The notes beneath the pieces were generated by a model. It saw only the letters and a list, made by a program, of their open reading frames with translations. It was not told the origin of the DNA and searched no databases. From positions 496,001-560,000 of the forward strand of contig VWZS01007473.1 in assembly GCA_013397075.1 (NCBI GenBank): 64,000 bases of DNA. The letters run 5' to 3'. Source of the stretch: Rhabdornis inornatus (lineage: Eukaryota > Chordata > Aves > Passeriformes > Rhabdornithidae). This document shows, one piece after another, positions 1 to 15,000 of this stretch (positions are counted from its first letter, which is position 1; each line of letters begins with the position of its first letter). Position numbers and translations under genes: made by a program.

Positions 1-3000
1 TTGCCAAGAACTAAGACCATTCACACACCTTATTGTAGAGCAGCATCTCTTCCTGTGTTCAGGCCCTTAAACTCAATACTGACTTTTTTTGGAGTACACA
101 AATGAATCTCTAGAAAGTTAAGGGAACATTACAACTACTCCTGTGATTTGTCCCATGTAAAAAGCAACAAAATCTCTTTTGAATCACAACAGAGGTTTTA
201 AAGAAATTGTTGCAGTTGCTCAAAATTGTTAATATCATTGATTATTACAGGTCATACTGTGGATATTAAGTACTGAGATAGGGTAGGAGCTTTAGTTATT
301 CATTATTCAGCCTTGTCTGTCCCAGATTATGCTAGAGAAGATGCATTGTATTTGGGATAGTTTAAAAAACCATGAAGCAGTGGGGACTCCCTAACACCTT
401 GTGTGAAGTTAACCTACAACTTTACCATCTCACCATTACCAAGTTTCTTGTCTTTCATAAGTGTGATCTTCTTTCTGCCACTTGGTATTATTAAAACCAG
501 AACTTACTTCTGTTTGCTGATAAGCATGGCAGAAAATGTACACATTTTACATGGTATCTCTATCTGCCATGGACACAAATGGCTTGTGGCTTCAGCCATT
601 GTAAACCTTTGTCTCCTTCATTTTCTGTATATGCATTTAACCAGAAAATATTGATTACAGTCAAACTTCTGTCTGTAGTACTCTTGACTGGAAAAGAGAG
701 AGAAGTATATAAGAATGCCAAAATTATGCTTCCACTCTGGCATCAATATAAATTCAAAGTAACGATATCAAGCTCAAACATGCAACTACTTTAATTCTGG
801 TTGACATCTCCACATCATAACACTTTTGCCCTGCAATGTTTCAAAGCTGTGTGTGTTTCCCCATCTCTCTCAATTTCTGAGTGTTTTATTTCCTTGCAGA
901 GGACAAAAGCCAATAATGGTGAGTAACAGCTTATCTAGTAAAGATTTAAGCTGCAACAACTCAGATTGAACTTGACAGGTTAGCAATTCAAGACAACAGG
1001 TCATGAGGAGAAATGGAAGAAGAGACAAAGTCAAGGACTGGCCTTGCTCACGAGACTTTTATGAATCCATTTATACAGCAGCACTTCCCTGGATGCTTTG
1101 CAGAATAGAGAGAAAGTCCAGTCAGGCACTTTACATGTCAAGGCTTAAACATCTTGAGATGGATGGTTTGCACTCTGATAGTGACAATGTAGGCTGTTTT
1201 GAATCATGCTGGTTAAAGGGGGAATTCTGATGGTGATTAGAATCAGCAAGATACCTCAAGTATAAAAAGTTTTCCTACTTTTTCAACTCCAGCTGCTCAA
1301 TTTTCAGCAAGCAGTAAAATAAACTAATTTAGTAGCATAGTTTAGCATTAACATCACAGTTACCATAAGCTAAATATTAACAAAAGTTTATGGTATATAG
1401 AATTTGCAAAGAAATAAAGCAGGAGGAGAAAGTATTTGTGAAGATGTCACCTGTATCATAGTGATCAGGTGAACTGCAGCTCTCCGCAGTGACTGTCACA
1501 CACTGTAAGAACAACCTGGAGGTTACAGGCAACTCTGTTTGCCAGTTGAAGAACACCAACTTGTTCATTTTATACAACATTTCTTTAGCTTCGAAGTTTT
1601 GAGACTTTTTTCACATCTTCTGACTTTTACAGGAAAACACGTGTTTTGGATAGGAATTAAAATTATTTCTCTATGAACACAATTCCAAGTTGTTACTATT
1701 GGACATACTATTGCCCCTTTTTTTAACCTGTTTTGAAAAAAAAATACAACCAAAAAACCCCATCAAAACCACTCTAACAACGAAAAGTTTACTAACCTCC
1801 ATTTGTTTCCATTTGAAAAGAAACAGATGCTGAAATCAGGTGTTTTTTTCCTTTAATCCTGTATTTATAAAGAATGTTTAACAGTTTTGAACAGATGGAA
1901 ATTGTTTCTTTGCTTCTTGCTTCAAAGTCTTTCTTAGTCAGCACATCATACAATCATTATATTGAGGCAATTTTACTGAAATCCTTGTTATCACATCATC
2001 TATTCCTTATGAACAACTCCTAATAAAGTCTGGGGACTCAAGGTATCTCATCCATTACTTCTTATATGTGTGTATCAGCATTTTATTGGACTCCTCAAAG
2101 GAGTTCTGCTTTTCTTTCTCCTAGGATTGTCAAGTCATGCTTGGAAGCATTACGCAGAGTACAGCTAAGAGTCCTTATCTACTGGAGTGCTTTAACTCTT
2201 GCAGAAATAAACATGATTTTTATCTGCAGGTTTTATACATAAACTATTTTCTTTCCTTTTTAGGAACTTCATCCATGAGATTAGCATTTTTTCAAGTCAC
2301 TACCAAACACTGCATGAAATCCTTTGAGGATATTTGCAAAGGTTATGTTTAAGCTCTCTAGATTTCCTCTCTCTAGCAAATTATTCCACTGAAAAGGTGG
2401 TCCTTCAGGGGGTTTGGTTAAATTCCTGATCTGAGTAATTTTGCAAACAACCTGTCTTTCTCTACAGGCTAGACAGTCCAGAAAACTTACTAAAACAATA
2501 TGTCTTTCACCTCAGTCCAAGTGCAACCAGCTTCACCTTGCTTTCTTATGAGCTATTTGGTGAAAATGTCCAGAGCTGCAAGGCTGTGAGAACCTCTCCC
2601 AGGTCCAAGCATAATGTGCAAAATGCCAAAGTTCCTGCAGTCCAACAGCTTAAAAATCATGTTATCTCTTTATCTCCCCCAAATTAACTACAGTCTGATA
2701 TTACAGGTACCCATCACTGGAGAGGCCTAACCAGTATAATTGAAGTGAGCCCACACTCACAGAGGGGGCACATCCTATTCATGTTTCTGTGTGTCCTGTG
2801 ATCTGGCATTCCAACCTTGTTCATCTGCACAACAGTGCCTTGGCCTGGTCATCAGCAACTGGTTTTCATATCCTGTAGAATACTTCATATCTCACATTAA
2901 GCTTTTATTGTTAGAGCTCAAAAAGATATTTTTCCAAGTAAACTGTTTAACAACTGCTTCTTCATAGGCAGCAAAAATTTCAACATCCCACTTCCAGTTT

Positions 3001-3031
3001 CAGCAACTCCTGGGTCTAAAATAAAAAAGGC

Positions 3032-3090
3032 TTTTTTTTTGTTTTGTTTTTTTTTGTTTGTTTGTTTGTTTTGTTTTTGTTTTGTTTTTT
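3032..3090 (+). repeat. T/G-rich tract, (TTTG)n-like
   Basis: A run of TTTTG, TTTG and pure T blocks. On the minus strand it would be an A-rich tail. No element body was recognised next to it. Confidence 0.85.
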
Positions 3091-6000
3091 AATATGAAGT
3101 TCACTCGTTCTTGTCAATTGAAATACTTGCAACTAGCAATCCAAATCCTACATGAATGCAAAAGTAGCATTGCCATGATTGTCCTCCAGTTTGTGGCAAA
3201 TTGTGGTAGATTTGCAACTGCTTGGCAAGTTTCCCTGAGAATACCTGAATCTACAGAACCATTGAATGAGAGGCATGGTCTACCCTGATCATAAATTTGC
3301 AATGAAGAAAATATTCTTTAGCCATAGTCATGAGTTAGTTTTGCAGATTTTGCTTTGGAAAACTCCTACCCTCATGTGTCCTCCCCCTGACCTCCCACCC
3401 TGGTAGTAAGTGAGCAATATCTCAACCCCTTTGTGTTCCTGTGTCAACACTACCCCCAAACTGTAAGTGCTAGCAGCTGTGCACAATATGAAAGGGGGCT
3501 TGAAACACACAGCCTAAAACAGGAGCAATCACAAGAGCCTCTTTGACTCTCAAAATGCTAAATCACACACTGCTGATCACTGGAATGGTTTCCTTTCTGT
3601 ACCCAACTTATGTAGTGGTTTTGCTGTTCTGGCCAACCTACAAATGAACTTTTTGTAATAGGAGGCCTAAAAACTCTGAGCATATGTGAGCATCCAAAGA
3701 GTTGGCAAGTTTTGAACAGCCTTAGCTTTCATTTCTTTGTGAAAGTTTCTCTTCGCTGATTGTATGCTCAAAACAATATATTTGTTTTAAATCTATTCAC
3801 ATTTCTTCACGTTGAATTTTAAATTCATACTGTAAGGTTACTGTGTTTATAAATGTATTAGTTTCTGCTCATCAAAATTTTCTATGTTTCAAAATACATT
3901 TTACGTAGGCTGGAAAAAAAGAGTACAACAATGTTCTATAAGCCTGTAAAATGTGGTGACACTTACAACACATTAACAAAAAGGCATCACTTTAAATGAC
4001 CAGAGACCAGTCCCTCTCTGCAAGCAGCCTCTTTCTTGTCTTCCACCTTTTATTCTATTTGCAGTCATCCTTTTTATAAATCCACTCCAGATAAGCAGGA
4101 GAAAGCTGCCACAGTGTTAAGGGTATTATCTGCTCATGAGTTAAAAAAAACAACCAAAACTCAACAGAAAACCCCTTCAAAATTATTTTACTGAACTCCC
4201 TGTAGTTCACCAAACATCCAGTACTGCACCATTTTCCTTCAGTTGAACTGTGGTGCTTTTTATGCCTCACTGAGCTGCAAAGATATTTCTCTTCCTCTTA
4301 CTGAAGAATGCTGAGAAAACTGAAAAACAACTATTTCTCCCATATTTTCAAACTGCCATTTAGCTTGGTCTTGTTGCTTTGGAGCACCAGTCCTCATTTT
4401 TAACAGAATAGTTTCTTTAATAAGTTTTCTGGTCCTCATTTAAGGGGGGAACACTGCAATAAAGCTAGTCTAGAGAAATATTTTTGTGTCAACATCCATC
4501 ACTCTATTCTTTACAAGATTTACCTATTCCAGTACCTGCTAGATGGCTTGTAATCATTTTGCAGTTCTTGTTTCTTTCCTTTGTATTTCCTCCTCCTCAG
4601 AAGCAGTGAGGAAACAGACACACACCTATTCTGGCTTCATACCCCCTAGAAAATTAGCAGATAGCAGTTCTGAGGCACAGGTTAGCAGACGGTTCCACCA
4701 CCTGCCCCACATGGTCATTGGCATTCTCTTGCTGGGCACTCCCCTGCAGTAAATAGGAAGGTCATGTACCTCACTGCCCTTGAGCTACTGGCAGCAAGGA
4801 CTGAAATCTGCCCTCAGCTATTGCTGAGACCTTTGCAACTGCTTGGAGAATTACTGCAAAGGGATGCTGAGAAAGAATTATCTTCCTGTGAGCTTTATTT
4901 CAGAAGAAATCTGAGAACTGTATTTTTTGTGTGTGCTATTAAAAAAAAAAAGTTATTAACCAATGAAAAAACCCTAAATTATCTTTTGTTTATCCATTAT
5001 TTCAATTAATTAGTCTTCCAATTATAAAGTTCAGTGTAAACCTTTGTTACTACACAGTCCCATTTTTTAAAAACACTCCTTTTAGATTTTTAAACATGCT
5101 TGGTCATGCTCAAGCAAATGCCTTTCTTAGCTACCATTATGAAGTTGTAGCTAAACTGTCATCAGTACAGATTAATTCTATATAAAAAATGCAGGAGTAA
5201 TCATTGTACCTCGAAGCCTTGTCCCACCCACTTCATGTATGTATTTGTTTAACTGTGAGACTTCCAGTAAATTATGTTAAAGCTTTATATTGTCCCATAT
5301 TTAGCCCTTTTTATTGCTATTTTTTATATATAATTATTTTTCCTGATAAACTACCTCCTTCTATTTGTTACACGAGTGAAGAACAAGATTTGGGTATTTT
5401 TTGTTTGCTTGTTTTCACTTATATAAGATTAATTATTTAATAGATTAACATAGAGACATAGTAAAAAAAATAAACTCTTCCACTTACATATTGTTCACCT
5501 TCTTGAAGCTTCCACCTTCCTCACAAGTGGTTGTCTTCAATTCTGCTTGACTGTTTCAAAGAAAGGGAAGACCTAAGTCAAATTCCAATTCATATGTTGA
5601 CAGCAAAAGGTACCAAATATGAGAGAACTATTTCAGTCATTTAGTTATAGTGCCATAACTGTTTCTAAATGTTATTAGAAATTGAGGCTGAGGATTACAT
5701 CCAATCTATTTTAACTCAAGGTCAATAGTGGCTTAAAATCAAAAGGATACAAGAGGTCCCTTAAATACACTTAGATTGTCAGTACTGGAATGGTGCTCAT
5801 CATCTGAGGAATGATGTTCTTGAAGAGCCTCTCAAACTGAAATAGTGAGGAGGCAAAAATCCTAACTATTTTAAAAATGGAATGTGTGAGTGGGATTATA
5901 TGATAACATTCTCTGTGCCTGTTAACCTTTTGATAATAAAATTACTTGATATTTAAGCCAACCCTACCAGAATACTGGTATATACTGGTATATAGTCAAT

Positions 6001-9000
6001 GTAACCTTGCCTGCTGCTTTACTGGAAATAATTAGAGATCAGACACTTTAAGTGTGGCTGCAAAGCAACCTGAAGTATGCTGACCCAAATAAAAGCTGAG
6101 TTTATTATGGTAAACATGGTGAATCGATGTCCCAGAAGCTGAGATCACTATAATCCATAATAAGATTTGCTTCCTCATGACTGTAGATGGAGCCCTAACA
6201 TAAGTAAATACTCTCTTGGCAATACAAGTTCAGAATTTCATAGACTATATTGAGGCTTTTCAGCATTTTTACTTATTGAGATTTTAATTTGCAGAACAAA
6301 CAGTGTGAGAGGCCCACTGTTTTTCTGGTTTCTCAATATGCCAAACTGATTCAGCTCTCCTCAAAAATCCAGGAAGAAAGAAAAGCAGTTGTTCAACTTT
6401 TATTCTGTCCTGCAATTATCACCTAATCTAACCTTCTCTAACAATTTCTCTGCTTAAGGGCACCTCTAGGGTTGTCAGACCAGCTGAATTCATTTAGAAA
6501 ATGAAATCCAAACCTGGCTAGTCTTATTCATCCCCTGCACCCATTATTCCTTTCATAAATTTATTCCACTGTACTAAAAGGCAGGGCAACAGCACATTTT
6601 GTGGATTTTATTATATTACATATAAAACATACTGCTGAAATATGACTGTAAGTTTCTTAGTGAAGAAGGAGGGGTCTCAGCACCATCTGACTGAAAGATG
6701 TTAGATAAAAGAGGAGCTATTTATAGGAGTAAAATATGTCTACAGTTATTACTGTGGCTAACAATACAGGGTTCACCAGTATAATTAATCCTTTCCTTCC
6801 TATAACTCACTTGTTCAAAAAACAAGGTATTTTGTTATTCCTTGCAGCAAAATAAACAAAAAAATTCACAAAACAAATAAGCAGAAATATCAACACAATA
6901 CATTCTTTCATAGTTCTTAAGATACTTTGTCTGTTTCATGCTTTAAGAAACAATTGGTATCACAAATGTTCTGGAAGTTAAATAGATATGCACGGATTAT
7001 TGGTATTGGATTGGTATTTGGCATTTAGGACTGAAAACAGAAAGCTGTAACAGATTTAGAATACTACTACTTCTTTATTATTATTTTATTCTTAAAAGCT
7101 AGCGAAAAACTTGCATTTTATATCCTGGCTGGCAAATGTCATTGGTTCTAAAAGCTGCACACCAAACAGTTCACATTGCCAAAGGTCACTCTCAAGAGTC
7201 TGAGAGAGAAAAAGGAAGGACCAGCAGAATCCCAGGTAGAAGGTGGATATGGGGACCCTGTGCTGCACTCTGGGATGGGACTGGGTCACTTCACTCCCTC
7301 TGAAGTTCATAGTTTAAGGTCATTGTGAGCCCATTGCCTTCTATACTGACATGGCATAGCTGCTTGAGCAGCCCTCAAACACATGTGAACCACAGGGGAT
7401 TTAAAAGACAACTATTGATTGCAAATATTTTATATCCCTTAAGTTATGTGAAATTAATAGGTACATGAGTTTATTCTGAGATTGAGGTTAACTTCTGGTG
7501 AGCATGTGTGAAACTCACCATTTTACATGCAGAATAGTCAAAACACAATTTTTTTAGTACGTGTTCATAAAAGTAAATTTCTAATTGTGCAGTAAAGTTG
7601 TACAATTTTCAGGTCATGTTACATTACATAATGATGGAACCAATATCTCAATTTGAACCACAGTACTTCCAGGTTCAATACACAGACACTGAATATAGAC
7701 ACAGAAGGTGAATATAAACTAGAATTCAAACTAGTATTTAGTTAGGTCAATTACATTTGCTATGCATTTCATTTAAATTGTATATTTAATATCAGTAATT
7801 GCCATGAAGATGATTTTCAGACTGAAAATTATTTGCTGATTCAATTAACATGTTATGTTAATATTAAAAGCTCTTGGGAATATCTAGGTTTATTGCATGC
7901 TAATGGATTTTCAGACAATAAATATGATATATTTTGTTAATTACAAATAGTTTCTTTCAGTTGGACAACAAATGTACTTAAGTACTTAAATGTACAATAC
8001 AGATTTGCAGCTTAAATTTGTTAATTTGCCTTATTTTGGAACCAAATACTTAGTAGTCATTTTTAAAAGACAAAATTGTCTATAGGGAGATGATTTTTTT
8101 TTTTTTAACCAAGGAGCTAAAAGTTATCTTCTCATCTCAGAAAATTTTCCTAAATGACTGATAATAACAGTCCTCAGCTTCTTTCATTTATTTATTCAAT
8201 CCTAAGACAGAGGTATCTGGTAATTTTTACATATAGTATTTTTTTTTTAACTCAAGGAAAAGCAGCCTGTACAGACAAATGATATTAAATTTAGTCTATC
8301 CAGATGCTGAACTGTGCTCCAAGCTATACTGTATGAAATATCAAAGATGTCTGTGTGCTCTATTTAAGTACAATTTTTCAGATTCTACTTGATTAAAACA
8401 AAATTAAGTTGCTTTTAAAAGCCAAACTGTCTAAAAGATGCCCAGTAAATTCCTGTGTGAGCTGTTTATTGTTTTAATCTGTAATCACTTATACAATACT
8501 GTCTAATAGAAGTACATACTGTTTAACATCAAGAGATCTATTTAACTCTCACTCTTTATAAAGATAAATACAGAAATGAGCATAGAGAAAGTGAAGAAAA
8601 TAGGTTAGATCTGTCCTGTGGTGACAGAATCAATGTATTTAAACCAGCACAACATAGTTCAGAGAACTCCCCTTAGAGCTCCAGTGTTTCTGAGCAGTTG
8701 AGTTTCTGCTTCATTACATGGCTCACATCTGAGAAGTAAGGAAACTGGATTTACCTGCAGCATCTTTGGGTACCTGTTGACCCCCAGACTGAATCATTTA
8801 TCTGCAGCTTCTAACCCTGCAGCAAATACAGAACCTAATTAGGTGTAACAAGATAATCTCCTATTTCAAGAAATTCATTAGCCAAGTAAAAGAATATTCT
8901 AACTAGAACAGTTATAGCAATTCCTTTTATTAAGATCAACATGCTATTTATTTATTTCATAACTCTGCTAAGGCCTGTTTAAATATATGATAGTATAATT

Positions 9001-12000
9001 CTTTTTCTGGTGTTCTGGCTTACATTAGATAACCACTTCTGGATTTTATGCAAGACATATGGAAAAATTCATCACTGATTTACTGCACATTTCCACACAC
9101 AATCAAACTAATATCTGATCACTCTTGGAGATGCAAAACCCTGCTTGGCAGTGAATACTTAAGCAAATTTCCAAACACATGGGTGTGCACAGTCTTGTGC
9201 AAGAAAGCTTCTGATAATCAAAATGCAAACCAATACACTGCAGTATGTACTGGGAAGGATAACAGAAAAAATAAATAGTTGGGATTTATTTTCACTTCAG
9301 AAACTACTGCAACAGAAGCAATTGCAATAAAATAAAAGTACTGCAATAGCTACCTCCAATACTACGTATAATGGATTCTGAGTTTTATAATTATCCATAT
9401 GAAACACCTTGAGAATTTTTCTTTATTTTTAATAGCTCTAAAAGACAGCAGTTTTGAATGCTAGTCATGAAGACAAATTTTCGGGTGTCAATTAAATCTT
9501 TTTCATTCTATCCATTCTTTTGGGTGACTGCAGTTATCCATACTGACGCCTCCAAGAATAAAAGGTGAATACTCTACCTCAGCACTGTTTTCAACTTTCT
9601 GTCCTGAACTTTTTTAATATATTTCAGTTAGGTCCACAAGGCTAGTTTTTGTGTTGCCACAGCAGCTGGAATGACCTTTACCTTGTTCCTATTTTATAAT
9701 GTGTTTTGTGAGACTCTTGACACTTTACTTCAGACCCCATTAGGAGGAAGATACTGCAGAAGTTATTGTCTTCTGAAAGTAAGATTTAATTATTTTCACA
9801 TTTAATTACAGACAAACCTAATAATTTTCAGTTAATCAGAAATCCATCCTCTCTTTAAAGACACAAGCATTTTTGTATATTGGGGAAAAAGTAAACAAGA
9901 AAATAAAACAGAGGCTGCTAATCCTTATTTGGGAAGTATTTAACTGCAGGGCATATGGTTTTGCATCCTCACCAGTTTTGTGGGCAATACGGTTAATTTT
10001 GATTATATGAAAATGTCAAGAAAAATTATCAGGGGAAAAAACCCTCAAAATTTTTCTGAGGTTAAATGGCAATATGGAGACACCTTTCTTCCAGAAGCAG
10101 AAGGAAGTATAAAGCATTTTGATGAGCAGTCCCCTCGAACAAAGGAGGAGCCCACTGGAACAGAGCATTTGAAAAGCAAAATCATGCCTTTTGATAGATA
10201 CTTTCTGTCATGAACATAGTAGTTAATCCATTTTTTTAGCAAGATTAGCTGTCAGATTAACACATCACCAATGGGAGTCAGAGTTAGTCTAAACCAAGGA
10301 TGTGCCTGAAGAATGATGTGCACCCACATGAAGGAAGGTTTACAGAGGCTGACTTACACCACCACTGTGGAATGCAAACCCTGTCTTTTTTTTTTTTTTG
10401 CTAATGCTGACCAGAGCTCTACAAACAGCCATTCTCAATTGCTGCATCATGCTGAGTTGATACAAGCCTTGATGTGGATTTTAACATCCATATGCAGACC
10501 TTGCATCTGCCACACACATCCATGCATTACCTCCAGGGCCTCTATTGTTCTGGGCAATATACATTTATATGTTAAAGAATTTACTTCATCAAAGTGCTCC
10601 TTAAATACACTGGTTTTATCCATTCAGGAGCATTTGACTTCTGGAAAGCCAAGTTTAAGTAAATTTAATTTCATAATAGAACAGGATATGATCTGTGGAC
10701 AGCATATTTTTCTATCAATCAAGGGAGCAGAACCTTTCTCAAGCAGCTGATAGGTGTCAATATGCCATTTAAAAAAATACATCCTGAGCCTATGGATTTA
10801 TATCTCTCAGACACCAGGAAAAGAAATACAATAGGAGTAATCTCATCTGAATTCAATGATGGCCCATGTGGAATAACTTGCTTTTGGAGACGTCATCTTA
10901 TAAAAGATTGCACTATAATATGTGGCTGCAGTTTAGTGGTAAATGCCTTTCCTTCACAAATATATTGTTTCACTATTTTATTTTACTCTCCACTCTTACT
11001 CTATTTGTGGCTTTATTTTTCACCCCTCAGCAGGCCAACAAAGCGCCCTTTTTGCACAGCCTGTATCTGTATCTTTTTGTAATCTTCCAAAGTTAGTAAG
11101 CAAGCTAAATGAAGGCAAAGCTCTGAAACAACCTTTTTTCCAATACACGAAGCTTTGGCAAGAACAGAAAGCCTTCCTATGGAAGCTCCTTAGAAGACAA
11201 GTCACAGACAAACATTCCAAGAGGTGTCTGAAGGATTTGAGACTTCTGTGCATAGTCAATATTTGCTATCTATTGGATCAGCTAAAAGTAAAGAAATAAA
11301 CTTCCATTTTCTTGCCTCAGCTCTCTGTATTTGGTCATGAACTTTCTGAACAGGCCTGGCTGATCTTGCACATGGGCCAGCTGGTCACATGTGTGACAGA
11401 GCCCAGGACAGAATCTGAATGTTACCTTTATAATCTAAGGACACCCAACTGCCATTTGAGCATAGCTCACAGCTACTGAGCACTAGAAAAACTGTAGCAG
11501 CTAGCAGATTTAACTCTAAAAAATAGCAACAAAAACAACAACAAAAAAAAATAATCCCCAAATAACCCAAAAAAGTTTGTATGTACAACTTCATTAAGAA
11601 ATTGAATTAACTCAGAAATGAGTAAGCATCAGATTTTAGGCCACTGGACACAGAAAAGATGATTTTGCATGGTCTTTTGTATCAAAACACACTTGTAGAC
11701 AATTTACTAACTCAGGTCAAAAAATATTCTAAAACTAGATTTTTAAAAAATTGAGGCAAGGAGCATCTTAAACAAGCAATTTGAAAATACCAAAAGTATT
11801 TTCGAGTGGCACATCTGGTCTCGCTTTTAAAGTGAAGTACACAATATGAACACAACATAACATATTCTTTGTCAAAGCAATGAAATTTTTGATTGCATGA
11901 GAGTTATTTCAAGTCTTAAGTCTCTTCAGTGTAACTAAAAAACTTTATAGGAAGAAGCAGGGGAAATTCCAATCAAGTATTATTCTAATCATCCACACCC

Positions 12001-15000
12001 AGTGCACTGTAATAGGTAAAGAGTGAGGGAGCTGTTAGAGGCCAAGTGTTTACAATCTTATTAATAACAGGTCATTCAACATATCCAGCTAATTAATACA
12101 GATGCCTCACCTATTTTGCATTCTCTCCAACACTAACAACGTGCCACAGTCAATAAATTCAAAAACAACAACGGAAGCAGCAAACAGAGACACACATTAT
12201 GTTTGAAGATTTCCTGAATTCACCAGGAAACTCAAATCCCTTTTAGAACAAGATGAGATTCAATACTGCCCTAAAACTTAAGACTAGTAGTTCCTACATC
12301 GAGCATTTATCTCCACAGAGAGACACAATGGCTACTAATTCTATTTGTTCTTTGTTCTAAAAATGAATTGACAGAAATATTATCTCAGTACAAATGCTGA
12401 TGTTATTTCAGGTTGATAAATGAAGATAGTTCCTGCCCCTTTATTTTATCTCCAAAGCACCAGTGTAAAGGTGGGGAGTCATCTGATTTAATGTAGAAAA
12501 TAATGAAATAGTAGAACAACAGATGAGTAATGAAAACTGACAGGTTTTGTATGTGTTTGAAGTAAAGGATTTTTTTTGTCCAGTAGAAACGCTGTTTGAA
12601 TTGTTTCCCCTTATTTAATTTTAAATTTCAAAACAACATTCTTTTCTAAGTAGACAATGGGAACCAAAGCAAGAAACTGCATTTAATAAATCTCTAAAAA
12701 TCTAAGAGGCTTCAGGCTATGCTGTACTTTTTCTTTCAAATATTTCCACGTAAAATCAGATGTTAACTCTCTGAGTGAACCCATGTGCAAACTCTTTATT
12801 CATCAGATTAATGGCTGTGGAGCAACAGGCAACTGAACACATTTCCACACACATAAGGTATTCATGACTTTCCAGAAAACTTCACATTATTGCAACTACT
12901 TTTCAGTTAAATATGTTGCATCTAGTGAAGAAGAAAATAAATTGCAAGAAGGTTTAATGGGAAACTACAGTAAATGTATTGACACTACTAGAAATTTGTT
13001 TCTTTAAACAGGACCTTATTACTCTGATAGATGGATTTTTGCCTTTCCATACATTTGAGAAGAAAAGAAAAACCAGCCTTTTCTCTGAGATACTTCAGAT
13101 TGCCCAGTGTAATATCTCTCTCTGTCGTTGCTTTTATTCTGATCCAAGGCACAATCCACAGAAGAATTCAGTCAGCTTCTGTGCTATAGCAGCTAAGGTA
13201 TATGCTAAGGGTAGAAACACAGAAGTCAATATTCTGTAGCCCATTTACATTTATACTGCATATTAGTGCATGCTTCTAAATTTATACAACATATTGTCTC
13301 AAATACACAGAGCAATGAACCATACAATGATAAGGTTCTGGCAAGGTTTAAGGTTACTTCTGGTAAGTCACCGGAAGGTGACTTCTGGTCACGTTGATCA
13401 GCAGGAAGGTGGTGGATAAAGACAGGATAAAACATGCTGGTAACGATGCTGGTGTCACAGGGAGAGCTATGAACTCAATCACACTTGATGCAAAGGTGAC
13501 AATATAAAAGCGAAATTAAAGAGTGACTCAACGTTTGCACATGTGGTAAAAATGAACTACAGTAGAAAGTGTCAAGAAGCAAACCCCAGAAAATTTGGAA
13601 ATAACTCCTCTTCAAATATCTGGTCAACCTTCCCTTAATTTTCCAGGATTAAAGTACTTATTTTTATCGTTCTTTTTCTGAGAAAGACATCGGCAGCACT
13701 GCAGGATGCCTATTTTTTAGGTTGATCAGTTTACATTCTTTCAGAAATACTGAATCAGATCTGTTACTTGGTCTGACCCTGTCTGTGTATCCTTATAAAT
13801 ATGATTGTTATGTTGTTCTTTTTGTTTTAAATTTAACACAGATAAATTTACAGTCTGTTGGGATACAGTGAAACCTTGCTAAACTGAACATTTTGGGACC
13901 ACATCTGTTTGGATGAGAGGAAGTTCCAACTTGTGCAACACAGTGGTTGCTTGTTCAAGTCTCTATTTTCACATATACTAAAAACTTCAAAGCGTATGCA
14001 GTAAACATGAAATTCTTGAAATTTTAACAGTGACTAAAGAACAGCGAGAGTGGCAAGTCTGCAAACCACTGAGTGATAATTTGATTACTGGGTTACAGAA
14101 TACTTAAGTCCCATTGTGACCCCAAACTGAAAACTGTGTACAGTTCATGACCTATGGACTGCTAGGAATTCAAGAACAAAGAACCTGAGTTTTTAGAATA
14201 CATGACCTGTATCGTGCTTTAGCTTTCCTAATGTCAGCTCCTAATTTCTTTTTGCTCTTCTTCCAGTTTAAAAGTCTCTGCTGTGCTGCTGTCCAAAGCA
14301 GGACTATGCAGAATGAAGTATATTCTATTGTAAAAGTTCTTTTGAGCAATGAAGTAGGAAGCCTAACAACCAGGACAAGACTTAATTTCATGTTCTGATA
14401 TGGTGAAGTTCCTATGAGTGCCTAAATAACAACAGTGGGGAAATAATTTATAAAACATCCTCCTAAAATTCTCTCACCCTCTACCCTTTTTCAGCTCGGG
14501 GCATTTCTGAGCCACAAGTGCCTTCTAATACTTCTAAGCATTTAGTAAGCCTCCATGGATTTCTGTTCCTTAAGCTTCTCCTGTTGTCCCCTGTAGGTAT
14601 ACAAAGCTTAACATTTAGTGCAACATCCAAGGAGAAGCTGCCTCCTGCTTGACATCTCCCTGACAGCACCAATAAATCCTCGAAAAGAGAAACGGGTTTT
14701 CTACAGAAGTTAAGTAGTACCAACAGGAGCAACAGGTACTGGGACTGAGAGGAAAGAGTGTGTGTCTTCCAAAATAGACCATTAGCTCTGCAATCTCAGT
14801 CCTTGCATGGCTTGGTTGCCACTCTGCCGTTGACAGATCCTCAACTCTCACCAACTGCCTCGAGGAAGGGCTTTTCTTCTGTTTCTTTTTTCAAAGTAAC
14901 TTCTCTGTGCTACACAGTTTGTAAAATGCTTTAAGGATTCCTTGTTGGAAATTGCAATCCAAAGACTGTATTTGAAAAAAAAAAACCTGTATTTAAATAT

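Noticed and set aside
10313..11299. Cluster of overlapping open frames of 106 to 145 codons on the plus strand
   Set aside because: One frame runs through a poly-T tract, none has a recognised domain or flanking splice signals, and several frames overlap. Most likely chance.
13349..13368. 8-bp inverted repeat AAGTCACC / GGTGACTT
   Set aside because: Too short to stand out in 64 kb without other evidence.
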